From the NCBI GenBank assembly GCA_018228665.1, contig CP073692.1, positions 496,001-560,000 on the forward strand: a stretch of DNA of 64,000 nucleotides, in the 5' to 3' direction. The notes under the pieces were generated by a model, which saw nothing but the letters and a program-made list of their open reading frames with translations, was not told where the DNA came from and searched no databases. Shown here one piece after another: positions 10,215-18,784 of this stretch (positions are counted from its first letter, which is position 1; every line of letters begins with the position of its first letter). The stretch is from Faecalicatena sp. Marseille-Q4148 (lineage in GTDB: Bacteria > Bacillota > Clostridia > Lachnospirales > Lachnospiraceae). A program made the translations under genes and the position numbers.

Positions 10215-10808
10215 ATGAAAATTATTGGAATTACGGGAGGCGTAGGCTGCGGAAAGAGTAAGGTGCTTTCCTGGTTTCAGGAATTGCCGGATACGAAAGT
10301 ATACGAGGCGGATCAAATTGCTCATTTGCTCCAGGAACCGGGAGCATGCTGCTATAAAGAAATCGTTGCGGAATTTGGCGTGCGAATTCTGAAAGAAGAT
10401 GGAAAGATCGATCGAAAAATACTTGGAAGTATTGTGTTTTCAGATGCGATAAAGCTGGAAAGGCTGAATCAGATCGTTCATCCGAAAGTGAAACAATATG
10501 TACAAAAATGTATCCGGGAGGAAGAATCAGCTGGAACAAGACTGTTTGTGCTGGAGGCTGCGCTGCTTTTGGAAGACGGGTACGAAGAGATCTGTGAAGA
10601 GATCTGGTATATTTACGCGCGTGAGGAAATAAGGCGGGCGCGGCTGAAAGCGTCCCGGGGGTATTCAGATGAAAAAATAACTTCCATGCTTCAGGCACAG
10701 AAAAGTGAGAATGAATTTCGCGAAGCCTGCGACAGAACAATCGATAACAGCGGTTTGTGGAAAGAGACTTGCAGTCAGTTAAAAAATGCGTTAGAATCAG
10801 TATGTTAA
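10215..10808 (+). CDS. coaE: Dephospho-CoA kinase
   Basis: A 197-aa enzyme catalysing the last step of CoA synthesis, phosphorylation of the 3'-OH of dephospho-CoA. The P-loop GGVGCGKS is at residues 8-15, followed by EADQIAHLL and the lid region RARLKASRG near 143. The frame is open further upstream, but MKIIGITGG at 10215 is the family's usual start and has a purine-rich AAAGGAAGA before it. The gene lies 70 bp after polA; the pairing of polA and coaE is common in Firmicutes. Confidence 0.92.
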   Translation: MKIIGITGGVGCGKSKVLSWFQELPDTKVYEADQIAHLLQEPGACCYKEIVAEFGVRILKEDGKIDRKILGSIVFSDAIKLERLNQIVHPKVKQYVQKCIREEESAGTRLFVLEAALLLEDGYEEICEEIWYIYAREEIRRARLKASRGYSDEKITSMLQAQKSENEFREACDRTIDNSGLWKETCSQLKNALESVC

Positions 10809-10841
10809 CGAAATAGATGATACAATCAGGAGATAGATAAC

Positions 10842-11639
10842 ATGAGAATGTGCAGCATTGCCAGTGGAAGCAGCGGCAACTGTATCTATGTAGGAAGTGA
10901 ATCCACACATTTACTTGTAGATACGGGAATCAGTAAGAAACGAATTGAAGAAGGGTTAAAGGAACTGGATGTAAAGGGGAATGAGCTGAATGGGATTCTG
11001 ATTACCCATGAACACTCTGATCATATTCAGGGGCTTGGCGTATTTAGCCGTAAATATGAGATTCCGGTTTATGCAACACGAGGAACAATTGAAGGCATCC
11101 GTCAGAGCAAATCTCTTGGAAAGCTGCCGGAAGGATTGCTTCATGAAGTACAGATTGACCATCCATTTTCCATAGGAAATATTGAAGTAAATCCGTTTCG
11201 GATCTCCCATGATGCCAAAGAACCGGCGGCATATCGTTTTGCAAGCGGCAGCAAATCGGTAGCAGTAGCAACCGATATGGGGATTTATGATGACTATACG
11301 GTGGAACATTTAAGAGATCTGGACGCAATCCTTCTTGAAGCGAATCACGATATCCATATGTTGGAAGTTGGTGTGTATCCATATCATTTGAAACGGCGTG
11401 TGGCAGGTGATAAGGGCCATTTATCCAATGAAACATCGGGACGACTGCTCTGCGATATTTTGAATAATCATATGAAGAGCATTATGTTGGGGCATCTGAG
11501 CAAAGAGAATAATTATGAACAGCTTGCATACGAGACAGTGAAGCTTGAAGTGACACTGGGAGATAATCCTTACCGGGGGGAAGAACTTCCTATCACAGTG
11601 GCGAAAAGGGATCAGATTTCAGAAAGTGTAATGATTTAA
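10842..11639 (+). CDS. MBL-fold metallo-hydrolase, YycJ/WalJ type
   Basis: A 265-aa metallo-beta-lactamase-fold protein. The metal motif is THEHSDHIQGL (about residues 55-65), the start SIASGSSGNC is typical of YycJ, and further ligands appear as ISHD, ATDMG and EANHD. Bacillus YycJ has been linked to DNA processing and cell-wall/division coordination, and related folds act as exonucleases. There is no walRK context here, so the role is inferred from family only. CAGGAG lies before the ATG, and degV follows 13 bp downstream. Confidence 0.85.
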   Translation: MRMCSIASGSSGNCIYVGSESTHLLVDTGISKKRIEEGLKELDVKGNELNGILITHEHSDHIQGLGVFSRKYEIPVYATRGTIEGIRQSKSLGKLPEGLLHEVQIDHPFSIGNIEVNPFRISHDAKEPAAYRFASGSKSVAVATDMGIYDDYTVEHLRDLDAILLEANHDIHMLEVGVYPYHLKRRVAGDKGHLSNETSGRLLCDILNNHMKSIMLGHLSKENNYEQLAYETVKLEVTLGDNPYRGEELPITVAKRDQISESVMI

Positions 11640-11652
11640 TGAGGTAAATAAT

Positions 11653-12510
11653 ATGGGGAAAATAGCAATTGTTACGGACAGCAACAGCGGAATCACACAA
11701 AAAGAAGGGCGTGAACTTGGGATTACAGTCCTTCCAATGCCATTTTTTATTGACGGAGAACTGTTTTTAGAAGATATTACGCTGACGCAGGAAGAATTCT
11801 ATAAAAAGTTAGAAAATGATGCGGAAATCACCACATCCCAACCATCTCCGGGAGATGTAATGGAACTTTGGGATGAACTGCTGCGCACGCATGAGGAAGT
11901 GCTTCATATTCCGATGTCAAGTGGCTTGAGCAGCTCCTGTGAGACCGCTATGAGTCTTGCAATGGAAGAAGAATATGCAGGCAGGGTGCATGTTGTAAAT
12001 AATCAGCGTATTTCTGTAACACAGCGTCAGTCGGTACTGGATGCGATGCAGCTTGCCGCAGCAGGGAAAAATGCAGCAGAAATAAAAGAAATTTTGGAAG
12101 AAAATCGTCTTGCGGCAAGTATTTATATTACAGTTGATACATTAAAATATTTGAAAAAGGGCGGCAGAATCACACCTGCAGCAGCAGCAATCGGAACAGT
12201 GCTGAATTTAAAACCGGTGCTTCAGATCCAGGGAGAAAAATTAGATGCATTTGCAAAGGTACGGGGTTGGAAGCAGGCGAAGAAAACGATGCTGGATGCG
12301 ATGGAGAAAGATATGCTGCATCGCTTCCAGAATCAGAAGATCCATTTAGAAGCGGCGTATACTTGTTCAGATGAGGAAGCGGCAAAATGGAAAGAAGAGA
12401 TTGAGGACAGGTTCCCAACTTGTGAAGTTTATATGGCACGCCTGTCGCTGAGTGTGGCATGCCATATTGGTCCGGGAGCAATGGCCGTGGCCTGCTCTAA
12501 GGTAATTTAA
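11653..12510 (+). CDS. DegV family fatty-acid-binding protein
   Basis: A 285-aa DegV protein: VTDSNSGI near the start, PMPFFIDGE, TTSQPSPGDV (about 57-66), PMSSGLSSSCE and the C-terminal HIGPGAMAVAC. DegV/FakB proteins hold a fatty acid in a buried pocket and can present it to the FakA kinase; no fakA is in this window. The reading frame converges with tmcAL and overlaps its end by 14 bp. Confidence 0.9.
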   Translation: MGKIAIVTDSNSGITQKEGRELGITVLPMPFFIDGELFLEDITLTQEEFYKKLENDAEITTSQPSPGDVMELWDELLRTHEEVLHIPMSSGLSSSCETAMSLAMEEEYAGRVHVVNNQRISVTQRQSVLDAMQLAAAGKNAAEIKEILEENRLAASIYITVDTLKYLKKGGRITPAAAAIGTVLNLKPVLQIQGEKLDAFAKVRGWKQAKKTMLDAMEKDMLHRFQNQKIHLEAAYTCSDEEAAKWKEEIEDRFPTCEVYMARLSLSVACHIGPGAMAVACSKVI

Positions 12511-13732
12511 TAATTTGTTTTTGATATTCAGAGCGAAATGGCTGCCGGTATTTATCGGCAGCTATTATTTCGTACAAATCCGAAGAGCGGATATCGAGAG
12601 AAAGCATATCTTGTCCGACAGGCGATAGTGAAGAACTTTTTGTAATCTTTGTCAGCAGAGGAATGGAAGATGATCTGCTGACGGCGGTCAGGATTTCCTT
12701 CTGGCTTGTGCGAAATCCAAGAAGCCGTGCATAATAAGTAAAACCCTCCGCCCGATATGCAAGAAGTTTCTCCTGCGTAATTCCAAGCAGAATATGAAAC
12801 AGCGCCCGGCTGATTCTCGCATGTGTCATTTCTTTTGTCTTTAGAAGTGCAGTAAATTGGGCGAGGGAATCAAAATTCCCAAGCTGATTGCAGATCCGGT
12901 CAGCCAGTTCAGGACTGACATCAGCAAATTGGCAAAGAGAATCACGAGACTCTGTGAGAAGACGGTATTTTAAAGGCAGCCGAAAGTCTTCCAAAGTAAC
13001 AGGATAACCGCAGGAAAAAGCTTCTTTCAGAATGTGAAGCGCCGATACCGGCATAAAAGTCTCCAGGGCATCAAGGGCAGTCCCCTCTGAAATTGCACTG
13101 CGGATTGCGGATGCGGAACTTAGAGGGCTGTCAAGGCTGGTATCATGGTAATGGGTGCCTGTTCTTGAAATGGTAAATGGTTTGAGCGGACTGTTCTGCT
13201 GTAAGATGGCTTTGAGATATTCAATTGCCAAAATATTGTTAGGAGACGCAAGGAAAGAGCCGGCATCTTTAAACTCCGGCAGAAAGGAGATCAGAGCTTT
13301 CTGCCTTGCTTTTGGAAAGGAAAGTCCCTGCTTCAAATGTTCTTGTAAAATATTTTGAAAAGCGGCAGGTTCATCCGAAAGGACTTTGGCGGCTTTCATA
13401 AGAGGCTCAATAGAACCGCATTCGGAGCCAAAGCAGACAGAATCAATGCATCCGAGCTGTGTCAGGAGGGAAATGGCGCCTCCGGCAAAGAATTCAGCGC
13501 TTCCGCAGGCATAGCAGACCGGAAGTTCGAAAACAGCCCCGGCGCCTTCAGACAATGCCATCTTTGCCCGCATATGTTTTGGAAGAAGGGCAGGTGCGCC
13601 GCGCTGTACAAAGTCACCGCTCATAATAACGACGGCTGCATCTGCGCCCGTAACTTCCAAAGCTTTCTTTAAGTGGTAGGCATGTCCATTGTGAAAGGGG
13701 TTATATTCAGTAATCAGTCCGGTCAATTTCAT
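12497..13732 (-). CDS. tmcAL: tRNA(Met) cytidine acetate ligase
   Basis: A 411-aa nucleotidyltransferase-fold protein (YlbM family). The HIGH-like motif is in EYNPFHNGHAYHL (residues 9-21), followed by MSGDFVQRG and FGSECG. TmcAL activates acetate with ATP and acetylates C34 of elongator tRNA-Met. Its start AAGGAG-N10-ATG is read leftward, and it is divergent from pta-ackA, the acetate pathway. That is suggestive because the enzyme consumes acetate directly. Confidence 0.9.
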   Translation of the reverse strand: MKLTGLITEYNPFHNGHAYHLKKALEVTGADAAVVIMSGDFVQRGAPALLPKHMRAKMALSEGAGAVFELPVCYACGSAEFFAGGAISLLTQLGCIDSVCFGSECGSIEPLMKAAKVLSDEPAAFQNILQEHLKQGLSFPKARQKALISFLPEFKDAGSFLASPNNILAIEYLKAILQQNSPLKPFTISRTGTHYHDTSLDSPLSSASAIRSAISEGTALDALETFMPVSALHILKEAFSCGYPVTLEDFRLPLKYRLLTESRDSLCQFADVSPELADRICNQLGNFDSLAQFTALLKTKEMTHARISRALFHILLGITQEKLLAYRAEGFTYYARLLGFRTSQKEILTAVSRSSSIPLLTKITKSSSLSPVGQDMLSLDIRSSDLYEIIAADKYRQPFRSEYQKQIIKLP

Positions 13733-13768
13733 AGTGATGTCACTCCTTCTGTTATAAAAATTATATTC

Positions 13769-13797
13769 AATATATCATATTATGAGCAGATTTACAA
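13769..13797 (-). promoter_or_regulatory. Predicted promoter of tmcAL
   Basis: Minus strand TTGTAA (13797-13792), 17 nt, TATATT (13774-13769), about 37 bp upstream of the tmcAL ATG. Confidence 0.5.
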
Positions 13798-13838
13798 AAG
13801 AAGTAGACCATTGTATCGGAAAATAGACAGAATTTGGG

Positions 13839-13867
13839 TTGTATACATGAGGAAAATAAGTTATAAT
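13839..13867 (+). promoter_or_regulatory. Promoter of pta
   Basis: TTGTAT (13839-13844), 17 nt, consensus TATAAT (13862-13867), 36 bp before the ATG at 13904. Confidence 0.7.
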
Positions 13868-13903
13868 AAACAATATATGAGAAAAAAAGAGGAGGTCCTA
13901 AAG

Positions 13904-14896
13904 ATGGGATTTATTGATGGAATTAAAGAAAAAGCCCGCGCATTGCAGAAGACAATCGTACTTCCGGAGACAGAAGACGACAGAATCTTCCGGGCAGCTG
14001 AAATTATTTTAAAAGAGCAGATTGCAAAGGTTGTACTGATTGGCGATACAGACGCAATTCAGGCAAAGAAAGCTGAATTTGCTATCGAAGACGCAATCAT
14101 CGTAGATCCAAAGACATATTCTAAGACAGAAGAATATATTGAAAAACTGGTTGAACTCCGTAAGAATAAAGGAATGACAGAAGAACAGGCAAGAGAGCTT
14201 CTTCTGACAAATTACCCGTATTACGGTGTAATGATGGTTAAGATGGGAGATGCTGATGGTATGGTATCAGGAGCATGCCATTCTACTGCAGATACATTGA
14301 GACCATGTCTTCAGATTTTAAAGACAAAACCGGGAACAAAGATTGTTTCTGCATTCTTCCTGATGGTAGTACCAAACTGCGATATGGGCGAGAATGGAAC
14401 ATTTGTATATGGTGACTGCGGTCTGAACCAGAATCCGACAGCAGAAGAGCTTGCAGCAATTGCGGATTCTTCAGCAGAGTCTTTCAGACAGCTTGTAGGA
14501 GCTGAACCTCGTGTTGCTATGCTTTCTCACTCTACAAAGGGAAGTGCAAAGCATGCAGACGTTACAAAAGTAGTAGAAGCAACAGAGATCGTAAAGGCTG
14601 CAAGACCAGACCTTCTGGTAGATGGAGAACTGCAGCTTGACGCAGCGCTTGTTCCGGAAGTGGCAGAATCAAAAGCACCGGGAAGCCCAGTGGCAGGTAA
14701 AGCAAATGTTCTGATCTTCCCAGATCTGGATGCAGGTAATATCGGATACAAATTGACACAGAGACTTGCCAAAGGAGAGGCATACGGTCCTCTGACACAG
14801 GGAATCGCAAAACCGGTCAATGACTTATCTCGTGGATGCAGCGTAGAAGATATCGTAGGCGTTGCAGCAATCACGGCAGTACAGGCTCAGGAGTAG
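13904..14896 (+). CDS. pta: Phosphate acetyltransferase
   Basis: A 330-aa short-type Pta converting acetyl-CoA and phosphate to acetyl phosphate and CoA. Family marks include VLPETEDDRIFRAAE at the start, KMGDADGMVSGACHST, and a C-terminal PVAGKANVLIFPDLDAGNIGYK. The frame stays open upstream, but ATG 13904 has the very strong GGAGGT (13891-13896) and follows the promoter, so the upstream region is leader. ackA follows and the two form the substrate-level ATP step of acetate fermentation. Confidence 0.96.
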   Translation: MGFIDGIKEKARALQKTIVLPETEDDRIFRAAEIILKEQIAKVVLIGDTDAIQAKKAEFAIEDAIIVDPKTYSKTEEYIEKLVELRKNKGMTEEQARELLLTNYPYYGVMMVKMGDADGMVSGACHSTADTLRPCLQILKTKPGTKIVSAFFLMVVPNCDMGENGTFVYGDCGLNQNPTAEELAAIADSSAESFRQLVGAEPRVAMLSHSTKGSAKHADVTKVVEATEIVKAARPDLLVDGELQLDAALVPEVAESKAPGSPVAGKANVLIFPDLDAGNIGYKLTQRLAKGEAYGPLTQGIAKPVNDLSRGCSVEDIVGVAAITAVQAQE

Positions 14897-14929
14897 TTCG
14901 TTTCAGAACATAAAGAGCATCACACACAT

Positions 14930-14957
14930 TTGAAATTGACTGCGTAAGCAGTACAAT
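14930..14957 (+). promoter_or_regulatory. Predicted promoter in the pta-ackA gap
   Basis: TTGAAA (14930-14935), 16 nt, TACAAT (14952-14957), 26 bp before the ackA ATG. It would allow ackA transcription independent of pta. Confidence 0.45.
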
Positions 14958-14983
14958 AGAGAGAAAAAAAGGAGATAATCACA

Positions 14984-16171
14984 ATGAATGTATTAGTAAT
15001 CAACTGTGGAAGTTCATCTTTGAAATTCCAGCTCATCAACTCTGACACAGAAGGCGTTCTTGCAAAAGGTCTTTGCGAGAGAATTGGTATCGATGGAAGA
15101 CTGACATATCAGCCGGCAGGCGGAGAGAAAGTTACAACTGAGAAAGCAATGCCAACACACACAGAGGCAATCCAGTTTGTAATCGATGCTCTGACAGATG
15201 CTGAGACAGGTGTTGTTAAGAGTCTGGAAGAAATCAATGCAGTTGGACACCGTGTTGTACACGGCGGAGAGAAATTTGCATCATCTGTTGTTATCACAGA
15301 TGAAGTAAAAGCTGCAATCGAAGAGTGCAACGATCTTGCACCGCTTCACAATCCGGCTAACTTAATCGGTATCGAAGCATGCCAGAAATTAATGCCGGGC
15401 GTACCGATGGTAGCAGTATTTGATACAGCATTCCATCAGACAATGCCTGCAACAGCTTATACATATGGTCTTCCATATGAATATTATGAAAACTACAAAG
15501 TAAGACGCTACGGTTTCCACGGAACAAGCCACAGCTTCGTATCTAAGAGAGTTGCAGAAGTACTTGGAAAAGACTACAATGCAACAAAGACAATCGTTTG
15601 TCATCTTGGAAACGGATCTTCTATCTGTGCAGTAAACAATGGAAAATCTGTAGATACTTCTATGGGACTTACACCACTGGAAGGTCTTGTAATGGGAACA
15701 CGTTCAGGAGATATCGATCCGGCAATCATGGAATTCATCGCTAAGAAAGAAAACCTTGATATCAATGGTCTGATGACAGTTCTGAACAAAAAATCAGGTG
15801 TAGAAGGAATCTCTGGTGTATCCAGCGACTTCCGTGACCTTGCAAGTGCAGCAGAAGAAGGAAATGAACGCGCTCAGCTTGCTCTGGATGTATTTGCATA
15901 CCGTGTAGCAAAATACGTTGGAAGCTACGCAGCAGCTATGAACGGTGTTGACAATATCGTATTTACAGCAGGTATCGGTGAAAATGACTGCGAAATGAGA
16001 AAAGCAATCTGTGCTTACCTCGGATATCTTGGAATTGAGATCAATGATGAGGCAAATGGAAAACGCGGCGAAGAAATCGTAATTTCTACACCAGATTCTA
16101 AAGTAACAGTACTTGTTATTCCTACAAACGAAGAACTTGCAATCTGCCGCGAGACAGTAGCACTTGTGTAG
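14984..16171 (+). CDS. ackA: Acetate kinase
   Basis: A 395-aa ASKHA-fold kinase making ATP and acetate from acetyl phosphate and ADP. Visible motifs are [11 protein letters not shown] (residues 7-17), HRVVHGG (about 87-93, with the catalytic Arg), [18 protein letters not shown] and the C-terminal [16 protein letters not shown] precedes the start. It completes the acetate pathway with pta upstream. Confidence 0.97.
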   Translation: MNVLVINCGSSSLKFQLINSDTEGVLAKGLCERIGIDGRLTYQPAGGEKVTTEKAMPTHTEAIQFVIDALTDAETGVVKSLEEINAVGHRVVHGGEKFASSVVITDEVKAAIEECNDLAPLHNPANLIGIEACQKLMPGVPMVAVFDTAFHQTMPATAYTYGLPYEYYENYKVRRYGFHGTSHSFVSKRVAEVLGKDYNATKTIVCHLGNGSSICAVNNGKSVDTSMGLTPLEGLVMGTRSGDIDPAIMEFIAKKENLDINGLMTVLNKKSGVEGISGVSSDFRDLASAAEEGNERAQLALDVFAYRVAKYVGSYAAAMNGVDNIVFTAGIGENDCEMRKAICAYLGYLGIEINDEANGKRGEEIVISTPDSKVTVLVIPTNEELAICRETVALV

Positions 16172-16223
16172 TAAAAGATTTATTCAATAAAAAGATATAA
16201 TTCAATAAATATAAAAATATTTA

Positions 16224-16251
16224 TTGACAAAATCTTTTTGCATGATATAAT
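16224..16251 (+). promoter_or_regulatory. Promoter of the DUF177-rpmF operon, overlapped by an inverted repeat
   Basis: Consensus TTGACA (16224-16229), 16 nt, consensus TATAAT (16246-16251). A perfect 11-bp inverted repeat with an AAAA centre (16202-16212 and 16217-16227, right arm ATATTTATTGA) runs into the -35 element. It may be an operator or the ackA transcript end. Confidence 0.75.
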
Positions 16252-16281
16252 AGTCTAGGTATGAATAGGAGTGTAACAGAT

Positions 16282-16809
16282 ATGTTAGTGAACCTATCAA
16301 GTGTACTGTCTGAACAGCATAAGACAATCAAGGAAGATGTTCTGCCTGATCTGAAGGAATTCAGAAAAGAAGAAGCAGATTATCCGATTCAGATAGATAC
16401 TCCACTGCATCTTGAGATATCACATCTCAAGAACCGGGAGCTGCTGATCAGAGGACATGTTGAATTGATTTTAAAAGCGCCGTGTGACAGATGTTTGAAA
16501 GAAACGGAAGTTCCGCTTGCGATTGCGATTGATAAGCATGTGAATCTTGATGATAAAGATGCCGTGACGACAGACGAATTAGACGAAGCAAATTATATTG
16601 ACGGATATGAGCTTGACGTAGACAAATTACTCTATAATGAGATATTGATAGGATGGCCGATGAAAATTCTATGCTGTGAAGACTGTAAAGGTGTTTGCAG
16701 TGTATGTGGTCAAAACCTAAATGAGGGAACTTGTGACTGTGAAGATACGAGTCTTGACCCTAGAATGTCAGTTATCCGCGATTTGTTCAACAATTTTAAG
16801 GAGGTGTAA
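16282..16809 (+). CDS. DUF177 (YceD) family protein
   Basis: A 175-aa YceD/DUF177 protein: DLPIQ-like beta region, PCDRCLKET (about 75-83), ELDVDKLLYNEILIGWPMKILC, then a C-terminal cysteine set CCEDCKGVCSVCGQN. The family is almost always joined to rpmF, as here, and bacterial YceD has been linked to 23S rRNA/ribosome maturation. ATG 16282 is chosen because AGGAGTG (16267-16273) precedes it. An in-frame ATG at 16261 would leave almost no leader after the -10 at 16246. Confidence 0.85.
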   Translation: MLVNLSSVLSEQHKTIKEDVLPDLKEFRKEEADYPIQIDTPLHLEISHLKNRELLIRGHVELILKAPCDRCLKETEVPLAIAIDKHVNLDDKDAVTTDELDEANYIDGYELDVDKLLYNEILIGWPMKILCCEDCKGVCSVCGQNLNEGTCDCEDTSLDPRMSVIRDLFNNFKEV

Positions 16810-16814
16810 ATGTC

Positions 16815-16997
16815 ATGTCAATTTGTCCAAAGAATAAATCTTCCAAAGCAAGAAGAGATAAAAGAAGAGCAAACTGGAAAATGAGCTCTATGAATCTGGT
16901 AAAATGCAGCAAATGTGGTGCGTTAATGATGCCTCACAGAGTTTGCAAATCTTGTGGAAGCTATAACAAACGCGAAGTTGTAAGCGTTGAAGATTAA
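16815..16997 (+). CDS. rpmF: 50S ribosomal protein L32
   Basis: A 60-aa L32: basic N-terminus CPKNKSSKARRDKRRANW, then a four-cysteine zinc ribbon (CSKCGALMMPHRVCKSCG). It begins 5 bp after the DUF177 stop, with AAGGAGGTG before it, and is followed by a terminator. Confidence 0.97.
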   Translation: MSICPKNKSSKARRDKRRANWKMSSMNLVKCSKCGALMMPHRVCKSCGSYNKREVVSVED

Positions 16998-17006
16998 TGA
17001 AAAGAT

Positions 17007-17044
17007 AAAATGAGAACTATCATAGTGGTAGTTCTCATTTTTAT
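17007..17044 (+). terminator. Terminator of the DUF177-rpmF operon
   Basis: AATGAGAACTA pairs with TAGTTCTCATT around a short loop, followed by T-rich sequence. Confidence 0.85.
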
Positions 17045-17066
17045 ATGGAAAATAATAAATCTAAAG

Positions 17067-17114
17067 ATAAATCCCGAAAGAATCTGAAGGAACACAGATA
17101 CTTTCGGGATTTAT
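17067..17114 (-). terminator. Terminator of the permease gene (possibly bidirectional)
   Basis: Arms ATAAATCCCGAAAG (17067-17080) and CTTTCGGGATTTAT (17101-17114) are perfect complements. An inner hairpin ATCTG/CAGAT lies in the loop. It sits just past the stop of the minus-strand permease. Confidence 0.7.
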
Positions 17115-17140
17115 TATGATATGAAAGGAAAAGTTTGTTT

Positions 17141-18547
17141 TTATTTTATTTCATTTGATTTCTCTTTTGGGAGAAACAGGCTCAAAAGCAGTGAGATAAC
17201 AAAGACTCCGGCTACAGCATTTCCGTTGAAAATATCTCCTATGAAAGATGGAAATGCAGCAAAGAAATCTCCGGAAGTCTGAGTCAGTCCAACGCCAATG
17301 CAGAAGGAAAGGGAGACAATGATCATAGTACGGTCATTGAATTCACATTCTTTTAGCATTTTTACGCCTTCGTACATGATAGAGCCAAACATCATAACTG
17401 TACAGCCGCCAAGTACAGATTGCGGAAGAGAATTAAAAAATGCTCCAAGTGGCGGGAATAATGATGTGATGATCATGATCAGTGCACCCATTAAGATTGT
17501 AAAACGGTTTACAACACCGGTCATCGTGACCAGTCCCACATTCTGACTGAAAGAGGTTAAAGGAAGACAGCCGAAGCATCCGGAAACAGCGCTTGAGAAT
17601 CCGTCAACAGCCAGAGCGCCCTGAAGTTCTTCCATTGTAATATCGCGATGCAGCCCGCCCTTACATACGGCAGTGGTTGCACCGGTTGTCTCAGCTGCAG
17701 ATACAAGGTAAACGATGGCGATCGTCAGAAATGCACCGAGATCAAATACAGGTTTGTGGTCTGAGAAAAAGACAAGCTGTGGAATACCGAAAAATCCGAT
17801 TTCATCAATTACTTTTGTGATTCCGGAGAAGTCAATGATTGGAGCAATTCCGGCAATCGTAAAGATTGCGGACAGGAGATATCCAAACGCCAGACCGACA
17901 AGAATATTGAGATTTTTATAAATTCCGTGTAACTTATAGCGGGAAACGAGACAGACAATTAAGGTTGCGCCGCCGATGACGAGGTGATACCACATTCCGA
18001 AGGTTTCGGCCCCGGAGCCGCCGCCCCAGGAATCCATACCTACCGGAAGGAGTGACAGACCGATGGCAATAACAACACAGGCAGAAACGACCGGTGTCAG
18101 ATATCGTTTCCAATATCTGGCGCTGAGTCCGACGATCCCTTCAAAAATACCGCCGAGGATGACAGCGCCTACCATTCCCTCGTATCCGAGATCCGGATTC
18201 GTGCAGATCATAAGCAGACTTCCGAGGAAAGTAAAGCTGACACCCATGACGATTGGAAGTCTTGAGCCAATCTTCCAGATGGGATAAAGTTGGAGACAAG
18301 TACCGATTCCTGCAGCAAACATAGCGCACTGGAGAAGGCGTGTGATGTCTGCGGAGCTTAGCGTCTGATTGGTTCCACGAAGCAATGCGGCACTGCAGAC
18401 GATAAGAACCGGTGTCAAATTAGAAACGAACATGGCAAGAACGTGCTGCAGTCCGAAGGGAATTGCTTTTCCGAGCGGAACACGTCCGTTTAGCTGGTAG
18501 ACATTTTCTACACTTGCATGATTCTTTTGTTTTGTTTGTGGTTTCAT
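17141..18547 (-). CDS. Uracil/xanthine permease, NCS2 family
   Basis: A 468-aa membrane transporter with about 14 hydrophobic segments. NCS2 marks are FGLQHVLAMFVSN at the first helix, the substrate region AAETTGATTAVC, and SFSQNVGLVTMTGV, matching the QNxGxxxxT signature of xanthine/urate-type carriers. It moves nucleobases with a cation across the cytoplasmic membrane. Its promoter lies in the left copy of the IS1634 target duplication (see 18593-18620). No purine riboswitch is visible in the short leader. Confidence 0.88.
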   Translation of the reverse strand: MKPQTKQKNHASVENVYQLNGRVPLGKAIPFGLQHVLAMFVSNLTPVLIVCSAALLRGTNQTLSSADITRLLQCAMFAAGIGTCLQLYPIWKIGSRLPIVMGVSFTFLGSLLMICTNPDLGYEGMVGAVILGGIFEGIVGLSARYWKRYLTPVVSACVVIAIGLSLLPVGMDSWGGGSGAETFGMWYHLVIGGATLIVCLVSRYKLHGIYKNLNILVGLAFGYLLSAIFTIAGIAPIIDFSGITKVIDEIGFFGIPQLVFFSDHKPVFDLGAFLTIAIVYLVSAAETTGATTAVCKGGLHRDITMEELQGALAVDGFSSAVSGCFGCLPLTSFSQNVGLVTMTGVVNRFTILMGALIMIITSLFPPLGAFFNSLPQSVLGGCTVMMFGSIMYEGVKMLKECEFNDRTMIIVSLSFCIGVGLTQTSGDFFAAFPSFIGDIFNGNAVAGVFVISLLLSLFLPKEKSNEIK

Positions 18548-18592
18548 AAGTAAAGTTTACCCTTTCTTTTTCTATAGTTTTCCATGTAATTT

Positions 18593-18620
18593 ATTATAAG
18601 CTATTGGTAGAAATAGTCAA
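18593..18620 (-). promoter_or_regulatory. Promoter of the NCS2 permease
   Basis: On the minus strand TTGACT (18620-18615), 16 nt, TATAAT (18598-18593). It lies wholly inside the 55-bp direct repeat, so an identical copy exists at 20634-20607. Confidence 0.75.
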
Positions 18621-18647
18621 CCGGAGTCAAAAAAAGAATGCCTGCAC
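18593..18647. repeat. 55-bp direct repeat, left copy (target duplication of the IS1634-type element)
   Basis: Identical base for base to 20607-20661 (offset 2,014). It begins with ATTATAAGCTATTGG and ends with GAATGCCTGCAC. IS1634-family elements are known for unusually long, variable target duplications. This copy holds the permease promoter but only one arm of the yitT terminator. Confidence 0.92.
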
Positions 18648-18652
18648 GGGAG

Positions 18653-18662
18653 TTTGACAGTT
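18653..18662. repeat. IS1634-type left inverted repeat core
   Basis: TTTGACAGTT, exactly complementary to 20591-20600 at the other end. Confidence 0.75.
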
Positions 18663-18784
18663 GAATATCGAAAAAAGTACTCACAGGTCGCATAAAACCT
18701 GCTTTTTTTATGTCAAATTTTCTGTTTTTATGGCTGTTATTTTATGTTATTGTATGGTATAATAAGGGATAGGAGGGATGACAG

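Noticed and set aside
13673..13903. Upstream in-frame extension of pta
   Set aside because: It would run through the promoter and lacks a ribosome site; the GGAGGT before ATG 13904 decides the start.
18548..18592. Purine riboswitch before the permease gene
   Set aside because: The leader between the promoter and the ATG is only about 40 nt and shows no conserved aptamer.
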